Assembly (NCBI GenBank): GCA_031763025.1
Contig: JASSKH010000006.1
Coordinates: 4,585,691 to 4,649,690, forward strand
From: Macrocystis pyrifera
Lineage: Eukaryota; Sar; Phaeophyceae; Laminariales; Laminariaceae
Reading direction: 5' to 3'
Length of the DNA: 64,000 nucleotides
Under the pieces are notes generated by a model that searched no databases, was not told the origin of the DNA, and saw nothing but the letters and a program-made list of their open reading frames with translations. The translations under genes were made by a program, and so were the position numbers. Below are positions 42,901 to 55,050 of this stretch, piece by piece (the first letter of the stretch is position 1; each line of letters opens with the position of its first letter).

Positions 42901-45900
42901 AGGGTGTGTTTATTTGGTAAGAAAGCGCAGTTGTCGGAAGGGGGGGGTGGAAGGGGTGCGAAAGGGGACGACAGGAGAAGGAGAAAAATAGTAGCTCCTC
43001 TTTTGTTCACCTACACAAAGACAAACCGGAGTTGGACTATGATATAAAAAAAAAACTCTAACCCAAATTCGACCAAGGGAACACTACGCAAGCACCGCAT
43101 TAAAAATGGGGCGAACACGTTGTGTAGAATTCCACCTGAGTGTCACCTTCCGTTTCCCTCTCTCGGTCCATGAGCCCCTCCGATGCATCATTCTGCTTGA
43201 AGACGCGGAAGGGAAGCTTGGCCACAGACCACTTCGCGACTTTACGCACCCGCGTATGACTTTACATACCTGCGTAAATAGATAGAACAAAATCGTATGG
43301 CGTGTTGCGTAGTGGTTTCTCCATGCAGCCAGCAACAACGCTTACGGGACGCACGGACACGACGATTGCACGCGATCGGAGAACCGCCTCCGGTGGCGCG
43401 TTGGGAAACTTCCACCACCTCACAGAACAACATCGTCGTCACATATGTCAGACCTCTGGCGTCGAGGCTCAATTCCTCAGAGTATACGACGCACACACCA
43501 TCGACACCTGGTATGTCTTAAAATGTAAGGTTTCTTTCTTACCAGGTTCTGTGCAACCGGTGCATTTCTTACACGGCAGTTTCTTATATTCTGGGCTCTC
43601 ATCAACCGCTGTATGTTCTATAGGACAGTTTCTCGTCTCGCTGCGCTCTCAAAATCTGTTCCCTCGGCTATTTTTTCCATGCTCTCCTTATCCCGGGTGG
43701 ATATCGATCGCTGGTGCTTCATATATGTCTACTTCCCTAACTTGTTGGTCAGGTTGAGCTTAATTTCTAACACCGAGTTTCTTATTTTTTCGTGAAGCAC
43801 TGAACTTCGGTTTCTTGAGCATATTTCCCAAGTGCGGACCAAAAGTACAAAGTTAAAGTTGTTTCGTAGTATGTCGCAGTAAGAAATTTAGCAGAGAGAG
43901 CTCGAGGAACATCACATTCAAGCGCTCCGCATTACAAGTCGAGCACAGCAGGGCCAGCAGTAGTCCACGACTAGCCCCAGGCGCGTTTGCTGCCCTTGGT
44001 CTAGTACATCCTACTGTAGCAAGTAGAAGTACTGCAGCCTCTAGTCTGCCTGTGTGTACAACAGCCTTCTGTAACTCATGAAGAGGATACCAGGTACCTG
44101 GTACCTGGTATGCAACAAAGGCTAAGTGAACCTGCGTGAGGCCCAAAACAAAAATGGAGCCCAAGATTGGTAAGGTCTAAACCTCAACACAAACTTGTAC
44201 TCGTAGTCCCAACCTGGCCAGGTGGACTTGTTTCACTTGCCTGGAAGCGCTCCAGACAGACCACAGCTCCTTAAAGAACACCACCTCCTGGTGTGTAAAG
44301 CGAAGACGGCCATTCCCGGCTCACTCAGCTGTCCCACGTATCACTTCCATTTCTCTCCCATTTCGTCATTGAGAAAGCAGTTGTCTCGGGTTGCATCACT
44401 GCAATCGAGCTGGGATACATCTGAGCTTCCACAACGACCTGTCGACCAAGGTCTAACGGACAAGGTCCAAAGATTGCGTACTGTGGGTGTGCGCGCCCTC
44501 TCCTCAGGTACTTACACTGCGCATTACCCCTTTCGACTTCGGCTTCGTTCATTGCAAACCCTTGGTGCCCATTGCCCGATGGGCACCATTTTTTTTTTTA
44601 TTGCTTCCACTCAAACAGTCAGTCATTCGTATCCCACGATTGTCAGTTCAGTTTAGGGGACAATGGTTGGTCTGCAGCAACGCCATCCAGCCGGGGAGTA
44701 CCGGGCCACATCTGCTTAGCATTCTACCATACACTTCGCACCGCAACGCACCTAAAATGCGTGGAAACCCACTTTGAAATTTGCTTTGCATTGACCAATC
44801 AGGAGACAGACCCAGTTTGTTTACAACATCGCGCCGCACTTGCCTGGCTTCGCGCCGCAATGCCCGCGCTCACAGCACACACCCGGCATTTCGCACACTT
44901 AGATTTCACTCTGCACACACCCCTGGACTCTCTGAATTGGGGTCCATCGTACGTTCACCGTTGGGCTCCTGTCAGCCAAGCGTTGTGGTGTGGAAAGCCT
45001 CGTGCTTTGACAACCATGACGGTGGCAGCAAACACAGACACTGCCCTCGACCTGAACGGACAAGTCCGTTTTCCCTAAAACACACGCGACTGCAAGGCGA
45101 CCGGCATGTTGCAACAACGTGAGTTCGGCTATGAGGCTTTATGTGGGTGCTTTCGTTTCCTGGCGGGTCAGGTTTCGCTGTCTCGTATTTTACGTTTCAC
45201 CGCGTTCTGATCTAGTGTCGGCAGTGGGAGTGTCTTGCGAGCACGTAGTAGTACAGCTACCAGTCGTGTTGCAGCCACGGCGATAGGAGCGGCTACAACA
45301 ACACCGCTACCACGTTGAGGCGGCAGCGGCAGCAGCAACAGAAAAATTGCGGATGCTGCTGAAGGTAGCAGCAGGAGGTGTGCTGGTTGCTTTGATTGCA
45401 TAGGCTGCCGCTGTTGATGTCGTACTAGTAGTATAGGTAGGTTTTGTTCGACAGCAGTAGTACCGTTAGAGATCACGTCATCTACAGGACAGCAGTGGAA
45501 AAGGTGACAGCAACAGCAAGGCGTACGTAGCAGCGACAGCTACTTGTACGGTTGCTGCTGTACATTGATAATCGATTAGTTCAGGCCCCTGCTGTTGTCG
45601 CTGCTGCCGCCGCCACTACTGTCCGCGGCTTTCCCACACCACGTCACCCCGTACATATATAAGCGGTACATTTTTTTACAGCGCAGTGTTGAGTACGACG
45701 ACGCTATCTCGAAGAAATGACTGGGGCTTTGCTGCTGTGCTGGGGTTGCTGCTGCACAGTAGTAGCTGTGTCAGTTTCGATAGCTGCTGGGGCTGCTGTT
45801 GCTGCTGAAAACGGTGTTCTACTGTTGTTCGTGTTACCGGACAACAGCCATCATGTCGCCATGTACAGATCCTGCTTGTAGGCGTCATCCAAGATAGCAG

Positions 45901-47250
45901 GTAGTACAATAGTACCTCTGCATGACGCCTTTTTCTCTCCCCGCTCGTGCGTCATGCTCTGAATGATGGCCGTTTGATGGGTCAGCGATGGATGGGATCT
46001 GCAATGCCGTAGTGCCCGCCGGGAGCTTTTCAGTTGTGAAAAACTACGGTTTCAACAATAGCGCACGCTTACGGAGAAACGTAGATCATTGGGAAGAATG
46101 CCACCACCTCAAGGTGAGGTTGATTGACGGTTGGGCAGATGGCATGAACTGATGGTTCGTTGATGGCTCATTGGATTTCGAGCGGTGTATCTCGGAACAG
46201 ATGCAATGCGTGCCAAATTAGGCTGGTAGGGTAGCTTTTGAAATTCTCTATCCCACGTCGTATGTCCTTCACCCTTCAGGTCGCCCGTAGCTACAAATTG
46301 ACACAATGACACCCACAAGTTCTCCGCCTGCTTTCGTGCGATCTGCTGCCGTTGTTCCTTGCCACTACCACCACGGTGCTGTGCAGCAGACAGAAATATT
46401 TTTACGCACATAGAGCAGGCTCTCGTGTGCATCGCGGGGGTCAAGTTCGTGGCAGACAACATCGGCGAAGGTCACCTATTATACTTTCCACGGGAGAACG
46501 ATGCGGCGAGTGGTACATGAAAAATTCCATGCGCCATGCCCATGTGATGGCCGTCTAGCTATTACGTAGGTCATTTTCGATCGTTGGGCCCATACTCGTC
46601 CCAAGCGTACAAATTCATAGATGAGCAGACCGCCCTGGCCACTTCATGAATTTCTACTTTTAAGGGTATGTATGGCGAGAAAGTGAGCCAAAGAGTAGGC
46701 ATCCGTTGGGCCGATAGACAACGAGAAGTAGGGCAAACGTGCTGTCTTCGCAAGCACGGCGATCCGTTGGGCTGTACTATCATGTCTTCAGGCAAGAGCG
46801 TTCTCTCCAGCGTTTTGCACATCGTACCTGGGATGAGTTTCACAAGATGAAAGAGCCTACTAGAAATAGAAGCGACAAAAGACTTCGATGGAGTGCACAC
46901 CGGGTGCGAGTGCAATCGGGTCGTGCCTCAGGCGCGCTTTTTACTTTGAGACCGAGCCTATATTTCTATTATTTGCCTGTATACGGGGATACAGACGATT
47001 GGCAACCTTCTACACTCTGGCCGGTTGCCGACAAAATCGCCTTGCTGCTTGTCGCCTACCCCGTTAATTTTTCCTACCGTCTCTATTTTCAGCACTCGAA
47101 GCGTAATGTCTCAGTTGGAGCCAAATACGAGGTCAAGCAAGATGCGGAAGGCCCTGACCAACTGTGTCCGACCTTGAATGTTATCCTATCAAGGTGAGGC
47201 TGGACGCGATCTTGCCAGTGGGGGGGGTATACTGGATAGGAGAGATGTAC
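39928..47250. other. Unassigned DNA, 7.3 kb
   Basis: No convincing gene. Noted in it: C runs at 40960-40971, a Pro-rich frame at 41881-42171 (compositional bias only), the inverted repeat ACCAGGTACCTGGTACCTGGT (44087-44107), CAG/CTG-rich DNA at 45170-45860 and several 100-170-residue frames (44572-45078, 46571-46915, 46739-47197) without known motifs. Confidence 0.35.
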
Positions 47251-47311
47251 TCGATCTCATGCATGGCCGTAGTCATATGACCATAGACCCTCGTATCCCT
47301 ACAATGCCGCG
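47251..47311 (+). repeat. Dispersed repeat with CATGCATGGCCGTAGTC, copy 3
   Basis: Matches 7597-7660 over about 60 bp, including ATAGACCCTCGTATCCCTA and GACGGAGCATG. Confidence 0.6.
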
Positions 47312-48795
47312 ACGGAGCATGTCGCGTTTTAACCGACCAGGCAGAGATTGCTTGCACGAAGCGCGAAGCGCCGTGAGGTGTCGCGTGAGTCGCATGAAGG
47401 ATGAGCTACATCCTACCAAGAACCGTTTGTGACGTGGACTTGCACATGGATGACAGCTTCAATGAGTTAATTTAATTTCCGGTGTAGCCACTTCCAGAGA
47501 CTCCCGCCAGTGGAGGGGCACTATTAAGCTATCGATAGCCACCACGAGGAAATATCGCAGACATGATGGTTCGATTATCTCGCAGTTAGCTGTAATGTGT
47601 GTGTGCGGCATCACACAAGGCTCGACCAAGGCGGCTATTAACAGGTATCTCTCACGACCGTAGTACGCAAGCATCACTTAGTGAAAGCATACGTCAATAT
47701 AGAAACACGACTTGGATATATCGGTTTCGTTTCCTGAAGATCACCAATGAATTTCACCCCTTAAACTCCCCTCCGCGCATTTACCGTCGTCAAAATGTTT
47801 TGTGTACGGTTTATTGGGTATTTGTCGTAACGTCTTGTGACCCGTACTGCTAATGTCGAAAGGGAGGGGATGCTAGACACAGGTGAGCGTTGCAATATAC
47901 CCAAGTACGCAGCACCACCGTCGTATAGATCGCTTTCGCTCGTACTTCATTTGCAGACGCTCGCTATGCACCCCTAGCAGGTCGGAAGCTCCGGTTCGCG
48001 CGAGTCCTCGCAAGGGTCGTGGTCGATCTTGATTTTTCCATGATTGTTTTGGGAAAGCGCAGGAGCATAGGCCCGAAGTTGCTCTGAATAAGGTTGTACG
48101 CACAATGACCAAAAGACCATGTGCAGGAAGCTCCACCCGGGTGGTTCCACCCTATATTTACACGGTACGGGTTTCGAGGATAACCCAGATATGTACCGTG
48201 TTTTTGGCATGGCTAGTTACCGCGCGGAATGTCAGCTAGACTAGTATGAGGTTGGATACTGTAAAACGTGTACGCTATCGTAGGTTTGTGGTGGCAGAGA
48301 CGAGCACGCACTGACGCAGTAGATTATGAAGAGGCTGGAGCGCCGAATATAGGAACTGTGGACGGTCGAGCACCAACTTCTCGATAATGTACTACGTTCG
48401 TTCGTGTCTGTACGACAGGCACAGAACATCATTAATTAAGTGGGTATGGATTACTGACGCTACGTCTGCACCAGTTTTGCGACACTCTATAAACTGCGTG
48501 CCTGCACGTACTCTACCTCTGTGCCATTTTCTTTTGCAGCGATCGTGTTGAGTTCTGAGGGAGTACTGAAGCCTGGTATCATCACCCCTTGCGTCCTCAC
48601 TGTGATCGGATTCGTTCGCGCCGTTTGCAGGCAGTCAGACAGGCACCCGTCACTTCACAACCGTCAAGCGAACGGATAAGTCCAAAGTCGATCACTTGCC
48701 CAGCAGAGACGGCTGAGCACGCGGAACCGACGTTGCAAGAAGCTGGCTAAGCGAATGATGGGAGGTGTGTACATTATTGTCTTTTTTCGCTACAT
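47312..48795. other. No gene recognised
   Basis: Short frames only; no repeat that I can match elsewhere in the window apart from the piece near 47427 noted for copy 2 of the CATGNATGG repeat. Confidence 0.35.
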
Positions 48796-49032
48796 GCTGT
48801 GGCATGCCGTGGCACCACCTGCGCAAACAGGGGTGCCGTGGGGGGTGCCATGGCATGCCGTGGGGTTGCCATGGAGTGCCGTGGCGGTAGCCGCGGCGGT
48901 TGCCATGGTACTACCCATGGCATGTCATGGCAACCCCCACGGCGTGCCATGGAATCTTATGCCACACCATGGTATGCCGTGGTGATGCCATGGTATGCCA
49001 TGGGCGGTAACATGGCAATGCCACGGCATGCC
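48796..49032. repeat. CCATGG/GGCATGCC palindromic cluster
   Basis: Dense overlapping palindromes built from GCCATGG, GGCATGCC and TGCCRTGG on both strands, about 235 bp. There is no fixed period, so it could fold into many alternative hairpins. Spurious frames rich in Met, Ala and Trp result. Confidence 0.85.
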
Positions 49033-49599
49033 CACAACAGGGTCGAATAGTGTAGAACCCTGGCTCGTGTGTCATGATTGGTGTGATACAACATTGTTAA
49101 CAAAATCATCAGGTAGGTAAATTATGCACACTGCTACTGCTGTAATCTTCAAGTATACGCGTTACAACCAAAAACAAAGCTACCGTGTCAGACTATATAC
49201 TCGTATGACCACTGTTTGTGTCTGTCCTCTAAGTCTGCACTTCTGCACTTATTGATGACCCTGCACGGGGCTATCTTAGCTCCAGAACCTGAGATAAGGT
49301 AGAGAGTAGCCGCGCCTTCGTATTGTTGCACCAGGTACATATACACTACTACTACTAATACTGCTGTATGCGATGTACATACGTACAGCCAGTAGGCTCC
49401 TTCCCGATGGAAAAATATATTAATAGTATCCTTCGTATATTGACGAGTGCGCCAGAGCGCAATCTCCTCATGATTTATTATCGTCGTACTACTCTGTTCT
49501 CGCGATGAAACTCGCTGTGGAGTACTACAGAGTAGTAGTACTTCTGTATTGATGTACGTACGTGCGCTCTGAGACGTTCAGAGATGTATCGCTCTTCTT
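49033..49599. other. No gene recognised
   Basis: AT-richer DNA with TACTACTACT-like words; no motif to support. Confidence 0.35.
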
Positions 49600-49911
49600 C
49601 CAAATACCAACAGTAAAGATATCACCAGAGTGGATAAGTTAATGTGAGAACAACCTGGAATACGTTGATACTGGAAACCCTCTGCTGGACCAGGTGCTGT
49701 GTTCACTTGTATTACGAGTCCTCGTGGTGATAACGCGACCCCAAAAGTAATGAAAAATGCCTTTGGCGCCGGTTTCCGCCTCGATTATCGTTATCGTTAT
49801 CGACTTGCGCGGATTATCGGTACGATAACGATAATTATCGTTTTATCGTTATCGAAGTTATTTTGGCCTTATCGTGCCGAAACGTTCATGGTTGCGATAT
49901 CCAACACTACA
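49600..49911 (+). repeat. TATCG-rich dispersed repeat, uninterrupted copy
   Basis: Collinear with 60600-61275, which holds a SINE. Shared anchors: GAGTTAATG-like start, GAACAACCTGGAATACGTTG, CGCGACCCCAAAA, GCGCCGGTTT, GGATTATCGGTACGATAAC, TTATCGTGCCGAAACGTTCA and TCCAACACTAC at the end. The repeated TATCGTTATCG words and the terminal TAGTGTTGGA (minus strand) recall non-autonomous hAT-type elements, but no transposase is present. Confidence 0.65.
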
Positions 49912-50364
49912 GACAGGTTGTGAACATTTTAGGACTGAACTTGGAGATTTGTGGCTCAAGGTGTTTTTGGTTCAGGTCAACCAGAGTACACTCTCAAGAT
50001 ATCCCAGTGGCCACTTGTCTTGTGTGTTCATGATGCGGCAACAAAGAAGCGGTACTCTGGGCTCTGGTGCGTGTTACCGCACCACACGCACACCTACAGC
50101 AGCACCCCTACGTACGCACTCCACAATGGCCTTCGGTCACATCCATTGACGCTCTTCGCATGGCTGCTATAGAGCACAGAGCACACACACACCCAGCAAG
50201 CCACGCAGCAGCTCCAGCAGCAAGCAGCATCTCGCACGAAGCCGTCGGTGTTCCATTTTACGTACTTTCATTTCGTTATTTGTCGTTTCTTCCTGTACAT
50301 ATTTCATTTTTCTAAAGTTTTATTTGTTCTCCCCGAATCCGGAAAATACATATTAATTATATTA

Positions 50365-50437
50365 CGCAGCTTGCAAAGTTGAGTATCAACTATTTAATCA
50401 GTCGAACGCACAGCTGACGTATTTCAAAATTTATAAA
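50365..50437 (+). repeat. Dispersed repeat shared with 59250-59340
   Basis: Shares GCTTGCAAAG, GAGTATCAAC, ACAGCTGACGTATTTCAAAA. Upstream, CTCCCCGAATCCGGAAAATA matches the reverse complement of about 56748-56769. Confidence 0.6.
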
Positions 50438-50483
50438 GTAAACCAGAGGGCAAGAATATAATAGAAATAAATGCCAATTATTA

Positions 50484-50545
50484 CGGGGGTCCATAGTTAA
50501 CGGGACCAAATTTTGTTAGTAAAAGTAGGCAACTATATGGTGTTC
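50484..50545. repeat. Partial MITE-like element, copy 4
   Basis: ACGGGGGTCCATAGTTAACGG, then TTTTGTTAGTAAAAGTAGG, resembles the left half of the element seen whole at 7485, 22246 and 59911. A clear right end is missing. Confidence 0.5.
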
Positions 50546-50775
50546 ATAAAAACCTATATATATTATTTATATTTTTAACTATATAGTTACGTTGAATATA
50601 CTATTACGGGGTTTTTGAATGTACTATTCCGATTAACTATGTCGATGGGTCGTATTGTGTTGTTTATGATGTGTACCTATTAATAACAGTATGTCGTGAC
50701 AGAGGGGTTTGTTGCTTTTTATCGGTGCCTGGTACATGTATGCGGAGTATCATGGTTGTGAAAAAATAAGTGTTT

Positions 50776-51045
50776 TCGCTTGCTGCTTGTACGTACAGGG
50801 AAATTGACCAATCAGATCAACAAGACAAGAGCTGTGGCAGTTGTACACGTACAAAAGACCTAGGTGCACAAGACAAGAAGGGACCCGCTCTGCTCAGCAG
50901 TCGATTCGCGATCGAGAGGACGCAGCGCGGCAGGGTCATCAAGACAGGTCCAAGGTGCGACATGATGGCTGGTTTAGCCTGATGGCTGGTTTAGCCTGTG
51001 CTGGTGTATGTAACTGGTGGGAGCTGCTGCTGTCTTCTTCGCTGG
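50776..51045 (+). repeat. Tandem duplication of about 270 bp, first unit
   Basis: Collinear with 51080-51345: AATCAGATCAACAAGA, GACCTAGGTGCACAAG, GGGACCCGCTCTGCTCAGCA, CGCGATCGAGAGGACGCAGC, GGTGGGAGCTGCTGCTGTCT. Inside is a further small duplication of TGATGGCTGGTTTAGCC at 50962-50996. Confidence 0.85.
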
Positions 51046-51079
51046 TCGATTATTTATAGCTTCACTTTAGAGCTACAGC

Positions 51080-51345
51080 AGCATGTTTGTTGCTGGTACT
51101 TACGTACGGGGAAGTTGATAAATCATCAGATCAACAAGAGCTGTGTAACAGCAGGTGTACCCGTATCCGTAGCCCACAAGACTTAGGTGCACAAGTAGGG
51201 ACCCGCTCTGCTCAGCAGTTGACTCGCGATCGAGAGGACGCAGCGGGGCAGGGTCATTAAGGCAGGCCCAGTGTGTGGTATGATGACTTGTTTAGCTTGC
51301 TGGTGTATGGAGCTTTGGACTGGTGGGAGCTGCTGCTGTCTTCAA
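51080..51345 (+). repeat. Tandem duplication of about 270 bp, second unit
   Basis: Second copy of 50776-51045 with many small differences. Directly after it begins the repeat shared with 60383-60545. Confidence 0.85.
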
Positions 51346-51530
51346 CGTAACTTTTTCGACATCGAGATGTTTTGTTTTCATCCTGCCAGGTGTCTATTTT
51401 TTCCCGCTGGCTGGCTGGGTAGTATGTGGTCTTCTCGAATTCTGTGGCGACTTGTACGCGTACCGCATGTACCTGATAGGCACGAGCGCCCGCGGACCTC
51501 ACATTGTATTGTTTTTGGTTTGAGATGTGT
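51346..51530 (+). repeat. Dispersed repeat shared with 60383-60545
   Basis: Shared blocks: TTTTTCGACATCGAG, TTTTCATCCTG, GGGTAGTATGTGGTCTTCTC, TGTGGCGACTTGTAC, ACCGCATGTACCTGATA, GCGGACCTC. The two copies lie next to different repeats, so it is a separate mobile or duplicated block. Confidence 0.7.
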
Positions 51531-51536
51531 GTGTGT

Positions 51537-51680
51537 GTGTTCTTCACATTAAACCGTTTTTTTTTCTACTCTTCGACATCCAGCAAGCCCAGTGTCCGTG
51601 CTGATTCTTCACCCTAGAAAGATACGAGCTCTGTGGTCACAGACTACGACACAGAGATAACACACCGTAATGCATTAATA
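51537..51680 (+). repeat. Dispersed repeat shared with 22648-22770
   Basis: TTCACATTAAACCG, TTCGACATCCAGCA, GTGCTGATTCTTCACCCTA and GGTCACAGACTA in the same order as the partner. Confidence 0.6.
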
Positions 51681-51919
51681 GCCTACGCAATACCATGCCT
51701 TCGCACTAGGTGCGGCCGACACAACACACATACATACGCCAACAACCAAAATACACCATAAAGAAAGAGAAGCAACGAAGAAACCAAACCGAAAAAGAAC
51801 AAGAAAAAGATAAAATGGGAAGAATCCCAAATAAATAAATAAAATGGGAAGCCAAAGCTCAGATACATATGTAGAGGTGCTAATATGTAGGAATATGTAG
51901 GGGTATTTTATGTATGTAC

Positions 51920-52253
51920 GGCGTCCCCGGTCGCTTGGTAGGTGGTCCGCGTGCATGTCAAGATCAATTTCGTGGGTTCAAGCCCCACCGAGTGCATGCT
52001 CATAGGGACTTTTTCTTGCATAAAAAATTGATAAAGCGGAAAGCGCGAAAGCGTGAGTTGGCTACATTCGATGAAAATCGACGAGCAGTGGGAATGCTGA
52101 ACCCATTGCGCGACAAAAAATAAAGGCACGTACCGGGGGGGAGAAGGGACGACACCTGTGACCACGGCTTGTCCAGAAGATCGTCGAGGGTAAAACCTCC
52201 TACGAGTGGGCTGGGAAGTAAAAGTGATGGATAAAAAAAAAAAAAAAAAAAAA
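51920..52253 (+). mobile_element. tRNA-derived SINE, copy 1 (full length)
   Basis: 334 bp. The head is tRNA-like (51920-51996): A box TCGCTTGGTAGG and B box GGTTCAAGCCC, the internal RNA polymerase III promoter, with a T-arm GTGGG/CCCAC around a 7-base loop. The body is unrelated to tRNA, with CTCATAGGGACTTTTTCTTGC, AAAATCGACGAGCAGTGGGA and CCTCCTACGAGTGGGCTGG. It ends in a run of 21 A. A SINE makes no protein and moves with the enzyme of a partner LINE. The clean poly(A) suggests a fairly young copy. Confidence 0.88.
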
Positions 52254-53859
52254 TGATTATACTATTTAATTTTTATTATTTGTTGTTTCTGCTTCCACTC
52301 CAGAGTTATTATTGTTGTTGTTGTCAGTCCTTGGACTGACCACAGAATGCTTTGCATTGTGAGAGTTAATGATTTCCCTGGTTTCAGTAATACGAGGCCT
52401 CACTTTGTACGTACGTATCGGTACAAACATGCTGTCTGTGTTTTCTCCCGTAGGCTCCAGGTACACAACAGACAACAAGCACAGATCCCAACGTTCCAAC
52501 GCTGCCGCCTCCCCGCCCACCCGCCGTGCGTGTGCGACACACCCATATGCGCCGTGTTGCTGTGGTTGGTTGCGTTTGTCGGAGCCTGCAGTCCGCCATA
52601 TACTTTTTGATCCGTATATACCCAGGATGACGTATATCCCTGTACATTTTTTTTGTGTTGCACGGAGCACGGACCACCGCCTAGAGAACAATAGCCACAG
52701 CAGTGCACAGAGCGTGCTTACCTCCAGCTTCCTACAGCACCACAACCCTGCTCCCCTGCTGCCCAGCAGCAGCAGCAGCAGTGTGCACACCTCGCGCGTA
52801 TGGATGATCGAACTGCGGCTATCACAGTTGGTTTATTCGATCGATCACTTGACCACGCCACGAACATACCAACCAGCATCACAAACCTCTCTCCCTGCTT
52901 CTTCTTCTGCGTATTGCTGTGTGTGATCCAACATTGCCACTGCTGCTCCAGCTGTGCTCAGCACAGTGCGCCAACAGCAGCAGCAGGCAGGGTCTATGCG
53001 CATGTATGTGGAAGATCGGCGCTGTAAGCTCAGTACTACTGTAGTTCGTTGTTGTTGTCATCGGCACTGGCCGATGCACGTTCCTTCCGCAATGTGTGAC
53101 CCATTATCCCCGGATCGATATATTCGTCGTCTTGGTACAACAAAAACAAATCGTTTACACTCTGTACAACAAATTATTCGTACAGCAGCGTTCGAACAAA
53201 ACATACTTACAGCAGTAGTTCTCATTGCTGCGTGTCCTACATTGCTGACCGATAGATCCTATTAATAGAGCCAGCTGAAAGTGGGTCAGTACACGTACGT
53301 TCCTCGCGTGGCATTCAACATCAGTACTGCTGCTGTATATGCAGTCGTACCTGTACAAACTACTCTTCTGCTACGTAAGAGATTGTGCAATGTGTTTTGG
53401 ATTGCGTTAAAAACATGATGACGTCCCAGTTGTACGAGCACTGTGTTCTAGCGTAGACATTAATGCTGCGCGCGATAATTTTTTTTGTTTCCGAGGTTCG
53501 ACTCGCACCATCCACGCTTTTTTTAAAATTCACTTTTGACTTTTTTTGTACCAGGACTACAACAGCAGTACTGTTAATAATAATAATACATTCGTCCACA
53601 CCTTGCTTTTCCGAGCCTTTAGTATGCATGATGTACTATTATATTAGTTGTGTGTGTTTATTTTCCACTTCTCACTTTTTTTGTACCAGTTCATCCACCT
53701 CGCTTTTCTGAACGTGTAGTATGATATGATACAAGTTACTTGTGTGTTTTTACCCAAGGTAAAGAATTTGGGCGCGCTTACGTGTGGCGTGCGTTCACAC
53801 CGCAACATTTCACAGCTACTTCCAATAATTGGGAGTAAAAAGCAAAGTTTGTTCGAGAA
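52254..53859. other. No gene recognised
   Basis: CAG/CTG-rich words and short frames only. A 174-residue minus-strand frame at 52266-52790 is rich in Asn at its end from a GTT/AAC repeat and has no motif. Confidence 0.35.
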
Positions 53860-54610
53860 AATACTGCTATTGTTATCGTAGGTACTTCGTACACTCGTAG
53901 TATTTCGGGGTTTTTGTACCCGAGATACTGCGAGTACTCGCAGTATTTTGAGCTTCTGTCGATACTGCTTCGTATACTTCCGGGCTCGCACTAATGCGGG
54001 GTTCGCTACTGTTGCTGTGGTGGATACCTCCTGTTGTGCTTCAAGTCAAGTATCTCGGGGTTCTGTACCGCGGGTACTACAAATATTCTAGTCTAGCAGT
54101 ATTTCGTCCGTTGGTAGTGTTCGTACTGCTGCTTCTGCGAGACTCAGTGCTCGCAGTAATGAAATACCCTCAATATGCCCAGTATACTTCGAGTATGATG
54201 TATACTTCAACCGTCTGTGCACCGCGTCAACGATTCTCAGGCCCAGCGTTCGGCACCAAACACACCCAAATAGTCCCACACAAGTGGGAATTGGAGCAAA
54301 CCACTTTCGCTGGAGACAACTTGATTTTGAGTACTTGAAGCATTCTCGCAGTATTTCGAGATACATACGCATTTGCAAGGAATATATATGCATGTACTGC
54401 GAATACTCTAGGTATCGCGAGGTTCTGTACTGCGCATGTTGCCTTTTCTCCAAGTAGTATTTCGTGTTTCGATACTGCGGGTACATACTTACTTCCTGTA
54501 TTCTCGGGGTTCGGTACTGCTCACACTCCTATTACTCTCAGTATTTGGGCCTTCTCAGTACTGGCAATATTTTTGCTGCCAGTACTCCAATACTCTCAGC
54601 GCTCGGACTA
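53860..54610 (+). repeat. Degenerate CTCGCAGTATTTCGGGG array
   Basis: Diverged units such as ACTCGCAGTATTT, CGGGGTTCTGTACCGCGGG, TCTCGGGGTTC and GATACTGCGAG recur with irregular spacing, interrupted by about 150 bp of other sequence near 54190-54335. On the minus strand they read as Tyr/Gln-rich frames, which I do not regard as genes. Confidence 0.7.
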
Positions 54611-54837
54611 CGATTTGTTCTCGAGCATTTATCTGTGAAACCTTTATGTTACCCTGAGCACCAAGAAACATTTATATTTCGGGGGGAACATATATATTGT
54701 ACCAGTCAGTATGTAATAGTATGTATGTGCTGTACCTTACTCAACCCGTCACAAAGTATCACGGCGCAACCTCGACCTCGCGCAACTTTTTTGTTGTTCA
54801 GTGTTACGAATTAATCTCCGCGAGTCAGCTGGATCAA

Positions 54838-55050
54838 TAAGCGCGAGAGCGTGAGTTAGCTGTACATTCGATGAAAATCGACGAGCAGTGGGAATGCTGA
54901 ACCCTATGCGCGATAAAAACTAAAGGCACGTACCGGGGGGGAGAAGGGACAACACCTGTGACCACGGCTTGTCCAGAAGATCGTCGAGGGTAAAACCTCC
55001 TACGAGTGGGCTGGAAAGTAAAAGTGATGATGAAAAAATATATATATATA
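54838..55050 (+). mobile_element. tRNA-derived SINE, copy 2 (lacking the tRNA head)
   Basis: Starts inside the body at GCGCGAGAGCGTGAGTTAGC and runs to the 3' end (AAAGTGATGATG, A run, then TA repeats). The head with the Pol III promoter is missing, typical of 5' truncation during LINE-driven insertion. Confidence 0.85.

Noticed and set aside
51920-51996. A tRNA gene
   Set aside because: T-arm and promoter boxes are tRNA-like, but the acceptor ends do not pair and the unit continues into a SINE body with poly(A).
54088-54486. Tyr/Gln-rich minus-strand protein
   Set aside because: Translation of the degenerate CTCGCAGTATTTC array.
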